Source: Phanerochaete sordida
Taxonomy: Eukaryota; Basidiomycota; Agaricomycetes; Polyporales; Phanerochaetaceae
Direction of reading: 5' to 3'
Length of the DNA stretch: 64,000 bases
NCBI GenBank assembly: GCA_019973155.2
Contig: BPQB01000053.1
Location: 167,811-231,810, forward strand
The notes below the pieces were generated by a model that did no database searches, was not told where the DNA came from, and saw only the letters and a program-made list of their open reading frames with translations. The position numbers and the translations under genes are program-made. Of the stretch, positions 32,445 to 42,380 are shown in pieces (position 1 is the first letter of the stretch; each line of letters starts with the position of its first letter).

Positions 32445-32965
32445 ATGCGCTCTACCGCGTCCGCGTCCCTCTCCACCATCCTTACTCTCTCCCTCCTCGC
32501 CGCCGCGATCCCCTCGCCAGACACCGCGAGGCGGTCGGACACAGGCACGGCCCCGGCGACCACATTGCCGGCGGGACACCGCGATGCGACGTACTGCCCG
32601 CCCGGCCTTGTTCGGTGCTGCGATATTATCACTACGGTGGTGCGATACGTGCACGCGGGACGCGCGATGTCTGCTCATCGGACCGCACAGGGGGCCGGCG
32701 ACCACGGCCTGACGGCCTTGCTTGGCCTCCTCGGCCTCGACTTCCTAGACCCAAGCACCCTTGTGGGCTACGAATGCTTTACCACCCCCCCAGCGGCCCC
32801 TACGCATGCAGCACAAACTTGGTCTGCTGCAGAGATCCTGGTGCCGTGCGTCGGCTGTCCTTTTGGCGTGTGCCCTGCGGGTCTGACAGGCGGCGCCAGC
32901 CGGGCTTCCTCGCGACCGAGTGCCACATTCTGAAAGCGCAGCAGTCGTCGCACGAGCAGACCTAG
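32445..32965 (+). CDS. class I hydrophobin (copy 2), reading frame apparently broken
   Basis: Exon 1 (32445-32636) gives a signal peptide ('ASLSTILTLSLLAAAIPSP') and the first cysteines 'CPPGLVRCC'. Exon 2 from 32691 continues 'HGLTALLGLLGLDFLDPSTL', then cysteine 4 in 'VGYEC'. The next cysteines, 'SGPYACSTNLVCC', are in a different frame; the change falls in a run of seven C (32775-32781), and no intron can explain it. After another probable intron (GTGCGT, about 32854-32900) the frame gives 'PGFLATECHIL' with the eighth cysteine and ends at 32965. All eight cysteines are thus present, so either one C is missing from the sequence or the gene was lost very recently. Confidence 0.72.
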
Positions 32966-33053
32966 ACACCGCTTGCGGACGCTTGGGCCATCGTCGAATC
33001 GCCTGCAATTATATTCTTGTACATTCCGCGTCTTTACATTCGTACTTCCCGCC

Positions 33054-33269
33054 TCAGTGCTTCTCGAACTTCGTGAGCCTGACGTGCTTGAGGTCGAGCT
33101 CGGCCTTGCCCTTGAGCTCGGCGACGATCTCGACGACCTCCTTGTTCGCGTACACGACCTCGTTGAAGCGCTGCGCCGCGTGTCAGCGCCGCCCCTCGCG
33201 CAGGGCAGGCACACGCACCTCGAGGCTCGGCGACCCCAGCACGACCGCCGTGCGGCGGTCGGTCTCCAT
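33054..33269 (-). pseudogene. inverted 3' fragment of the ABM-like gene at 34139
   Basis: On the minus strand this segment codes 'METDRRTAVVLG', an intron with the same borders as the intact gene, then 'RFNEVVYANKEVVEIVAELK' and 'LDLKHVRLTKFEKH' with a stop. It equals the last 65 or so residues of the intact copy at 34685-34913, with a few changes ('GWQSLE' to 'GSPSLE'). Because the intron is kept, the copy arose at the DNA level, not through RNA. Nothing upstream matches the rest of the gene. Confidence 0.85.
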
Positions 33270-34138
33270 CGTGACACGGAGTCGTACGCCTACGGCTCGA
33301 GAAGCTTCTTATCCGCGTCAGGATTGCCTGTGTCCCAGCGTCTGCCTTCGCGCCGCCTGCAGCAGGCAAGCGGTCCGAGAAGACACCAGGGTATCCCACA
33401 CCGCCCACCAGCGAGCTTGTGGCGCTTCACGGCTTCAGCACGGGTAGCGAGTGTGGCGCCAATGGCGCGCACTGCGCAGATAGCAGCTTGAGGAGCAGGA
33501 TCAGCTATACACAAAATTCTTCGCTCGCACGGTGGGCAGGACGAGGCGCCACTCAGATAGTACCACAGGAGCGTTGGCCGTCGGTGTTAGCTTCCAGATA
33601 TGAGATGACTACGTGACTTCTCAGCACCTACCGCCTGAATCAGGCCGAAAAATGCATACAGCTTAACACTTACCAACCGTTTGAGGACGCTCGAGGAAGC
33701 TGGGTCATCCGGGTAGGTAAAATGTCGTACACGGGCGGCCTGTGCCCTCACCGAGGTGCTACCGATTAGCAAGCCCGAATGTACCATGGTAAGTACTCAC
33801 GAAATACAGCCCGACCAACACTTCCGCCGTCGAGACTCGAGACGCGGCTGGAGGGTCCGGCAGGGCGTCGAGCCGCAGACCGGTTTTCCGTGCGAATCGC
33901 GATCGCCGTGATGGCCGTCAAGCGCGTCGTCGTCCTCGGGGCGTCACCGCTGCGTCAGGCTTGGAGAAAGTCTTCGCGCGAGTCGCTGACAGAGCCCTCT
34001 TCTACCAATGGGTTTAGGCGGCACCCATCCCGCCCAGCGATCCTGCTGCACTGTATATAACCGTCGTCGTCGCCGGGTGGAAGCACGACACCGCCTACAT
34101 CCACCCCTGAACACCTCCCAGCCTCCGACTTCCTCGCA
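33270..34138. other. spacer between the ABM fragment and the intact ABM-like gene
   Basis: 869 bases; contains a TATA box at 34054-34060 (TATATAA, 79 bases before the next start). No coding sequence recognised. Confidence 0.45.
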
Positions 34139-34913
34139 ATGTCCTTCCCTGCTGTAGAAATCGCCACCTTTGTCGCGAGCGACGCGTACAAAGGGGACTC
34201 TCGTGTTCTCTATCCCGCTCTCGCGCTGCTGAAGACCATCGACGGGTGCAACGAGTGCGTGCACCCTCCCTGCCCTCCCGCCGCCCGCCTGACCCGCGCC
34301 CCTTTCCAGCATCTGGTACGGCACACAGATCCAGGACCCCTCGCGCTTCAACCTCGTCATCTGTAAGCCCCTCCACCACGCACACCTGCCCACGCTGACC
34401 CGCGCAGACTGGGAGACCCTCGAGCACCACCAGCGGTACATGGACGACAAGGCCGAGTACGCCAAGCTCTTCGCCGCGATCACGCCCGCCATCACCGAGT
34501 TCCTCGGCCTCTACCACTTCCACTTCCAGCCCGAGATCACCCCCGCGCTCGACGCGCCCGTGACGGAGATCGCGGGGTGGGTGCTCGCCGAGGGCACGGA
34601 CGCCGCCGCGTTCCTCGCGCGCGTGCGCGAGCTCGGCGAGACCATCTACCGCGACATGCCCGCCGACGTCGCCCGCGGCGGCTTCGAGCTCGCGATGGAG
34701 ACCGACCGCCGGGCGGCGGTTGTGCTGGGGTGGCAGAGCCTCGAGGTGCGTCCGCTTGTCCTGCGAGAAGGGGCCGCGCGCTGACGCGGGGTGCAGCGTT
34801 TTAATGAGATCGTGTACGCCAACAAGCAGGTCGTCGAGATCGTCGCCGACCTCAAGGGCAAGGCTGAGCTCGACCTCAAGCACCTCAAGCTCACCAAATT
34901 CGAGAAGCACTGA
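34139..34913 (+). CDS. ABM-like dimeric alpha/beta-barrel protein
   Basis: Four exons (34139-34254, 34310-34362, 34408-34745, 34797-34913) give 207 residues. It looks like the two-barrel proteins related to antibiotic-biosynthesis monooxygenases and stress-response barrels: 'DIWYGTQIQDPSRFNLVIYW', 'ETLEHHQRYMDDKAEYAKLF' for the first half, and 'LGWQSLERFNEIV', 'ANKQVVEIVADLKGKAELDL' for the second. It has no signal peptide or membrane segment. No substrate or cofactor can be deduced; many such proteins are cofactor-free or have no known activity. A partial inverted copy lies at 33054-33269. Confidence 0.82.
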
Positions 34914-36160
34914 TATGTCAAAGGGCATGGAACAGAGCAATGCACAGAAGCTGCAAGTTTAATGAATATATCCCGTTGGAGCGTACTCAGACTCGCTCAG
35001 AGCCCTGTCATAAGAACAGCCCTCAAGGCCCCAAGACCTCACTACCGGTCTGCACGCAGCTGACTTTCAACTGCCGAGGCCCGCCGTTTATGGGGTCCGA
35101 ACACTTTGAGACGCCCTCGGTCATGGTCCCACTACCCCGAGCCCAGCGGTAGCTACTCGGAGGGGCTCTTGATTTCAGACATGCGCTCAAGCATTCGTAG
35201 TAAACGCACAGAAGGACCTGGCCGTCTATCGCTGTCCGTGCACGGTTGCACGGGAGCTCTCCTCGACGGGATTTGTCGCAGTGGATGTGTCAGCGCTGCA
35301 CACTGTGCGCCACTCCGCAGGCGGCGGGTGCTGCGACGTCCGATGTTGAGCGGAATGGCGGGCTCATTGACGTGTGGGTCGGTGAGTAAGTGTGCGACAT
35401 CCAGGTGAGGGCTCGGAAGAACGGGACAGGATAGGTAGGGTCGGAATTATCCCACGGACAGACCTACCAGGGCCTCTCTGAGTTTCACCATTAAAATACT
35501 ATGAGACGTAAGAACGACCGTCTTCCTTTTGTTACCGCAGAATTCTAATGGCTTGAATACAGTCGTTTATGTAAGTGCGCTGCTGTGATTTTCGCGTCTT
35601 TCAGTTGTCATTGGAGGCCTAGGGCCAAAATCACGCTGCCTTGCAACAAGTATGAGTCTTCAGCAGCCTTGTACTGTGCGGCGAGATTTGCTTGACTGGT
35701 CATAGGCACTGACGAGAGCCCACATGCACGGCATACATAGTATTCTCCGAGCCCTCAAGCCTCGGAGCTGAACGCCCCGGCAGAGTCGATCGTGTTGCCT
35801 GCGCATCCACTCATGGCGGCGCACGCTACGAAAAGCTGGTCTTCTCACCGACTCGGCCACATCAACTGCCCCCGTGGGACGATCGGGGGCTCGGGCCCAC
35901 CGAACGCGACCGTGTGGCGCGATCTGCTGTCGAGGACGGGCGGAGACGCTCCGCCCGAGGGGTGTGCGGCGTGTCCGCAGGCACACGCGTCCCGCCGGCA
36001 TGCGCAGGCATGCGCGCGCTGGGGGGAGCGTCGCGCGTGCTGCGCTCAGCGGGCATGACATGCGTCGGCGACCGCTGGAGCCACCGCGCACTATATATCC
36101 GCGCGTTTCAGCGGCGAGAACGCCCCCAACGCCTGCCACCCGTACATCTGCACGGACAGG
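34914..36160. other. spacer ABM-like gene - aldo-keto reductase
   Basis: About 1.2 kb without a supported gene. TATATAT at 36093-36099 sits 62 bases before the reductase ATG. Confidence 0.45.
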
Positions 36161-37426
36161 ATGTCTTTGCCTACCAGGAAACTCGGAGACACGCAGGTCA
36201 CGGCCGTAGGCTGGGGCGGCCTGGGCCTGTCGACCGCGTACGGCCCCCCGCCGCCCGACGAGGAGCGCCTCGCGTTCCTCGACGCGCTCTATGAGAGCGG
36301 GTGCAGGTTCTGGGACACCGCGGACGTGTATGGCGACAACGAGGACCTGCTCGCGAAATGGTACGTCTTACTATCCAAGGATGCATTCTATCGCTCACGC
36401 GACTACCACAGGTTCAAGGGCTCCGGCAAGCGCAGCGAGATCTTCCTCGCGACGAAGGGCGGCTTCGTGTTCAAGGACGGCCGTCCCGTCAACGCAGAGC
36501 CCGCGTACCTGAAGAGCGCAATCGAGAAGTCGTTCGCGCGCCTCGGCGTCGAGACCATCGACCTCTACTACCTCCACCGCCCGGACCCGACGGTGCCCAT
36601 CGAGCGGTCGATCGCGGCCATCGCGGAGTTCGTCCAGTGCGTGTGGCGGCCCTCTGGCGCGGCGTGGCGCTGACCTGTGGGCGACAGCGCGGGCAAGATC
36701 AAGTACGTCGGCGTGTGCGAGTGCTCGGCGGACACGCTCCGCCGCGCGCACGCGACGCACCCGATCGCCGCGGTGCAGACGGAGTACTCGCTCGCGGAGA
36801 TCGGCATGGAGCGCAACGGCCTGTTCGACGCGTGCCGCGAGCTCGGCGTGGCGCTCGTGCCGTTCGCGCCGCTGGGCAAGGGCCTGCTCACGGGCCAATA
36901 TGTGCGTCTGGAAGTTTGACATCCATGAGCAGTTGCTGATACTGCATGCAGAGGAGTCCGGACGACTTCGAACCGACGGACAACCGGAGGCAATTTCCCA
37001 GGTGAGTATATCTCTCCAGATCTATGGTAATTGCAATACCATATAACTGTCGCTGTGCAGGTTCTCCAAGGAGAATTTCCCGAACGTCACCCGCCTGGCC
37101 GACGGCCTCAAAGCGATCGGCGAGCGCCACAACGCCACGGCAGGCCAGGTTGCACTCGCGTGGCTGCTCGCACAGGGCACCAACGTCATCCCGATCCCGG
37201 GTACGAAGAAGGTCAAGGTGTGTAAATTGTTCCAGGCTTTCTGCCCCGGAATGTGCTGAAGTCCCCGCAGTACCTGCAGGAGAACCTGGGTGCTCTCGAG
37301 GTGACGCTCACGACCGACGAGCTCCAGGAAATTCGCGACTTGGCGGAGAAAGCCGACCCCTGGAACGGCCCCCGTTTCCCGGAGTGGTTCACCGCGCAAT
37401 CTTTCGTTGATACTCCGCCTCTGTAA
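36161..37426 (+). CDS. aldo-keto reductase
   Basis: NADPH-dependent carbonyl reductase fold. Six exons (36161-36360, 36412-36636, 36688-36901, 36952-37001, 37061-37217, 37271-37426) give 333 residues. The catalytic tetrad is visible: D52 and Y57 in '[12 protein letters not shown]', K82 in 'ATKGG' and H122 in 'YYLHRPDP'. The C-terminal cofactor-binding part reads '[20 protein letters not shown]'. It resembles the yakc-type group (AKR13) of fungal reductases. It is cytosolic by absence of signals. It stands alone, with spacers on both sides, so no pathway is implied. Confidence 0.93.
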
Positions 37427-38276
37427 ATTGGAGAATCTGCGGTCTGCAGCCCCGACGCGGATGATTAATCGGAGGCAGATGAACATTTCTGCACTCATAC
37501 AATGTGTGCACCATTGGGGAGATCTTCGCCACACGGGCCTCGATTGAACCTTGCCAGCTTGATAAACAGATGCTGCGACCGAGGCTATGATATGAGACGG
37601 CGGGTCCTGTCCCAGGGCACTACTAGATATTTCGAGGCTCAAGGACGCAGCACTGGAGCGAGCACCGTATTAAATTTCCGGCGAAGGGTTCCGAGATGTA
37701 CAAGGCCAATTCTAATCACTACTATCCCAGCAGAACAGCGAAGCATGAGCGACGAACGGCGGCTTACGGAGGTTCGTGGATGTCAGCCTGTATAGGCACG
37801 CCGTTGATGAAACCTGGGACATCTTGATGCTGTCGAGATCCTAGTTTCCAACATTCGAGGCATCGCCCACAGGGTCCACGGAGCGCAGGATCGCCGCGCG
37901 CGTCGGAGAGGCCGCTGTTCGAGGCGATGCATCCTCTGGACGACGATAATCCGCGTGCTCGAGGTTGCCCGGACACCGTGGGCACGGTGCCTTGTACAGC
38001 TAGCTCAGGGTGCGAGGGCGATGCACGCGGCTACAATCCCTGGGAGTGTACTGTGCAGATGCTGGCGGTGGAGGAGGAGGGATGCCAACGAGGAGAGTTG
38101 CCATAGCGAGATGGAGACGTCGCCGTCAAAGATGCGATCTCGAGACCGAGCGCGCGTCGCGGTCGTCCTGCTTCATAACCGACCACGTCTTGCCCTTGTA
38201 CTCCATCTCGCTCACCGCCCCCGCACTTCTCTTTTTCTCGCCTCTCGAAGTCCCTGCAAGCACGCAACCCGCAGCA
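37427..38276. other. spacer aldo-keto reductase - amidohydrolase-like gene
   Basis: 850 bases; nothing recognised. Confidence 0.4.
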
Positions 38277-39480
38277 ATGAGCTCAGCACCAGTCCCGCCG
38301 TCACCTGGCTTCAGCACGCGCCGCAAGGCCCCACCGAAGCTGCCCTTATCCGCCTTCAGCCCCCCGCCGTCGGGCAGCTCGACCGGTTTCCCCGCGCAGC
38401 CGGATCCGAGCACAGTGCATCCGACAAAGGTCATAGATGCGCATGTCGTCGCGCCAGGCGGCGACTTCAGCAAATGGTCCACGGAGGCAGGTGAGGCGCT
38501 GGGTAGCAAGGCTGCCGGCGTCGTCGTATCGCTGAGCGGGACCGCGCCATCTGAGGTGGAGAAGGCGATAGAATCGTACGTAGTCACTATCAGAAGCATT
38601 GGAGGGGATGGCCTGACATGCTGCCAGGCTGCGATCGCGCACCGCCGAGCCGCCAGTCCTCGCAATCCTCGTGCCGTTCTCACTAGAAGACGGCGCGCCG
38701 TCCGAGCTCCCCACATACCTTGATGCCCCAAGCACATCGGGACCGACGATCGTGCTGTCTGCTGTGTACACGCGCTACACACCCAAGTCTGTTGAAGCCC
38801 TCCAGTGGGCGCTCGAGAAGGGCTTTGTCGTCGACATCGACATCGAGACGAACCTGCGTGCGGGCGAGGGTGCCTGGGAAGACCTCGAGGAGTTCCTCGT
38901 GAAGGCGATCCCAACGTCGCACAAGGGCAAGATCATCCTCTGTACGTGGCATCCCTTCGCATCTTCGGGCGTATCGCTAACCCCTGCGTTTCAGCGAACA
39001 TCCTGCCGCCGCCTGACGACCTGTCGCTGCCCCTCGTCAAGCTGCTCACCCATCCTATATACCAGGACTACCAGTCGCAGACCGCCGCGCTCTCGCTCTA
39101 TGCGAACCTCTCGATCAAGATCACCCCGCCTGTGTGGGGCTCGCCGACGCCCGCCGCGCCGGAGGGCTCGCCCAGCGGCACAGACACGTTCGACAAGAAG
39201 GAGTGGAAGAAGCGCATCAAGATGTACAGTGCGTGACGCATATCCTCGTGATGGTGACTCGTGGCTAATCGTGTGCTCAGTCGGGCCCGCCCATGAGGCA
39301 TTTGGCTGCGAGCGCATTCTGTTCGGGTCTTCGCCTTCGCCGTCCTCGCGCGCTTCGACCAACGCTGGCGATTGGTATGAGCTCGTGCGCGAGGCTTTCG
39401 CCGAAATGGGTTTCGAGCAGCAGGACCTTGACGACCTGTTCGCTGAGAACGCGCGGCGCGTGTATGGCAGCAGCTCATAG
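38277..39480 (+). CDS. amidohydrolase-like TIM-barrel protein
   Basis: Four exons (38277-38575, 38628-38941, 38995-39228, 39281-39480) give 348 residues. After a Pro/Ser-rich leader of about 50 residues comes 'KVIDAHVVAPGGDFSKW', which resembles the first strand of metal-dependent amidohydrolases (usually HxH; here DAH only). The end, 'AFGCERILFGSSPSPSS...NAGDWYELVREAFAEMGF' and 'LFAENARRVYG', is the final Asp-bearing strand and helix type of the amidohydrolase-2 group. The second His and a clear metal set are not seen, so an enzyme function is uncertain. I know similar unnamed proteins from other Agaricomycetes only in general terms. Confidence 0.75.
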
Positions 39481-40828
39481 TCGGTCAGGACCGCGGAGGG
39501 CTGGATGGATGGATGCCTTGGATGGAGATGTTCAAGCATTGTACTGCTCACGATATAACTGTATACCTGCAAGACAAGACACGGTGTAACCTCGTTTGCT
39601 TCGTATATATCTTATATTTATCTGTATATTGACAGCTACCCTTGACAGCACGAGGAGAGCTTTCAGGTATACCTCGTAAGAAGTTAGAACCCTTGCGCCA
39701 CTGCAAGTTTAGAACGTCGCGAAAGCCGTGCTCCGCCGTTCTCCCAGAGTTCGAGGAGCGAACGGGCTGGTACGGACGCGAAGAACTCGACGGCCCGGAC
39801 TTCGGGGCGTTCTCGCCGGAATGCGGCGCTGTCGAGCGTGGTCTACGTCCAAGCTGGCCTGCTATGCAGACCCGAGTGCGCAGCTGTAGTCTGCCCTCTC
39901 ATGCCAGACGAACATTTGCCAGCATTCTGCTATCTGCTCCGCGGGCAATGGGCACTATTTGACAGTATGTGGGAGAGAGAAGTGCGCTTGGGCACATGAT
40001 TTGTCGGAAACCGTGAGTCTGACAGCCAGTCTTCTCTTCAATTTCACGCTCAAATTCGTGCGTTACAACGAGATAGTTTATGGGCGGGTGCACTGCCATG
40101 CACATGCTTGATGCGCTATCAAAAGGCGCATCATTCAGGCAGGGTTGCAGTACTGACTGAAATTGACCGTCGTCTTTCTGCCTCTTCCCTTACGTCTTCG
40201 CCGACAGGCTCGTCCACAAGGCTCGACGTTCCTCCGCGCCTAGCCCGGTACGCCTCGAGCTTCCAGCTTGACCTGACTTCAAGGGTCGCTGATCCTATGT
40301 TCCCAGACTTGTTTCCGCTGTCAAAACTGTCACGTAACGGTGTCTATCGTACCCCGAGTCGCTCCTCACCTCACTCGCGGCCGTGTCTTGCGAGCTATCA
40401 CGTCGCGCTCGCATCGCGCTCACGCCGTACGTAACAATTAGGGTGCTGCTCGTAGAAGGGGTGTTCAATTGGCTGGCCTAGTGATAGCCTTTTCGAGGCT
40501 CCAACATGCGCTTGACCCTGGACGCCGCTTATGCCCAGCTTCGCATGCAGTGCCGCCCGCTCGAAGAGTCGGGTCCACGTTAATGTCCGGATTAACGCTC
40601 CAGAACGTGCTTACTACCGACAATGTCGCAGGCCTGTCCGGAGGGACACCGCTTCCCCTGGTTAATCGGCAAATACAGAGCGCGCACTGCTCTAGCCTCA
40701 TATGCCAGCCCACGATGCAGGGAATGGCATTGTACGTTTGCGGCACGTAACCTCAGCCCACCCTTATAACATCCAACGATCGCCCTGTGCAGCCCTCGGT
40801 CGTCCTTCCACCTTCCCCCTGCGCCGCT
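39481..40828. other. spacer amidohydrolase-like gene - F-box copy 5
   Basis: About 1.3 kb. Short open frames on both strands at 40465-40750 mirror each other and have no recognisable product. No gene supported. Confidence 0.45.
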
Positions 40829-42242
40829 ATGGAGGCCTCTTCCAATGACACACGCCTCTTCAATGAGCTCATCGACATCGTCATCGACCACCTTCACGAC
40901 GACAAGGCGAGCCTCGCAGCTTGCTCGCTGGTGTCCCGAACATGGCGCAACTCGGGGCAATTTCACCTTCTGGAGAGCGTTACCCTGCTGGGAGTTACGT
41001 CGGAGAAAGGGCTCGGCCTCGACGCATTTTTAGCCAGCGTCGCGCAGTCGCCGCGTATCGGCCACTACGTGCGCGAGCTGCGCGTGCATGGCGAGGGCTC
41101 GTGGTTCGGCAAGTACACACCTACCGAGCTCCGCGCGCTCAGCCTCGGACCGACGCACATCCGCGCGCTCGTCCAGCTCCCGGCGCTCCGCCGCCTCTTC
41201 CTCTTCGACCTGCTCTGGAACTCGCACCGCGACGGGCCTGAGGGCCTCGCGCTGATTCGGGGACCTGCGGCGCGCCGAGGGCTGCAGAAGCTGGTGGTGC
41301 AGCACGTGACGTCAGCGCGTTTCCAGGACCCGGGGCAGATCCACGACGGTATCTACGCGCAGGATGCCCTCGACATCCTCTCCTTCTTCTCGGCTGTCGA
41401 TACCTTCTACTTTGGTACACCGCGCTTCGAAGTTGACGGCTGCGAATCGCCGCTGCTCGCCCCCACGGATATCGTCCCGCATCTCCGCTTCCCTTTACCC
41501 CTACACATCGGCAGCCTCATCGCAGACCCCGATGCGCTTGACAACGCGCGATCCTCCCTGGCGTACGATGTCCTAGATCATGTCTGCTTGTCGGACGGAC
41601 TACATACCTTCAGAGCGAAGATCAAGCCCGGAGACATCGGTGCTGTCTCTCACTTCGTCTCGACGAGGGCGCAATCCATTCGTCATTACCAGCTCGACAT
41701 GTCAGCGTACATAGCCTTGGCTAGGCTTGGCGAGTCTTCACCATTTTCCTCCCTGCACTCTTCTGACTTCATCCTCAGGCGCCAGAGAAACATTCTCATC
41801 CCTCTGCCTGTCCTCGTGCACAAACCTCGAGACGTTCGAGTTACACACCCCATGGTACCCTCCGGAGCACCTCTGGCAGTACATCCTCGTCGCGCTGGCA
41901 TCGCTTCCGGAGACGGTGCGGCGCATCCATGTGTGCGTTTATCTGACGTCGACCCTCCCGGACTGCCTCGCAGACGCGTGCGCGGGGCTCATCGCGCCGG
42001 ACCTCGCGTACATGACGCGCTTCCCGCAGCTCGCAACCCTCGAGTTCGCGCTCCGCCATCCGCACGGCAACGACGCTGCGTACCCGTACCGCTTTCAGAA
42101 GTGCAAACGCATGATTGAGGAGGTCGTTCCTGCCGAGCTGAAGCGCGGCGTCCTCAAGGTCGAGCCCTGTGACTGCCTTCTCACTCCCGCGCTCGAGCCG
42201 GTGTGCCTCAGCGTCCTCAAGCCGAGTAAACCGTTGTACTGA
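40829..42242 (+). CDS. F-box-like protein (divergent copy 5)
   Basis: Two exons (40829-41733 and 41786-42242) give 453 residues. The F-box-like part is 'FNELIDIVIDHLHDDKASL', 'ACSLVSRTWRNSGQFHLL' at residues 10-50. The body is leucine-rich ('THIRALVQLPALRRLFLFDL', 'CTNLETFELHTPW'). The 52-base intron (GTCTTC...CGCCAG, with a CTGAC branch site) restores one frame; without it the gene would look frameshifted. It is only distantly related to copies 1-4 and lacks their 'YYRYP' end. Its 3' end is about 140 bases from the end of the convergent nuclease gene. Confidence 0.85.
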
Positions 42243-42380
42243 GGTCTGTTGCCTCGTCCATATCCACAAAGACGAAATAAACTGACCAGAATCGTACAGT
42301 ATACACAAGAATTGCAGTCGATCATGTAGTCCAATGTTGTGAGAATCATCACCACGATGAATGCTTGGAGCCAATGCTAT

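Noticed and set aside
41727..42242. Apparent frameshift in F-box copy 5
   Set aside because: A 52-base intron (41734-41785) with a branch site restores a single frame.
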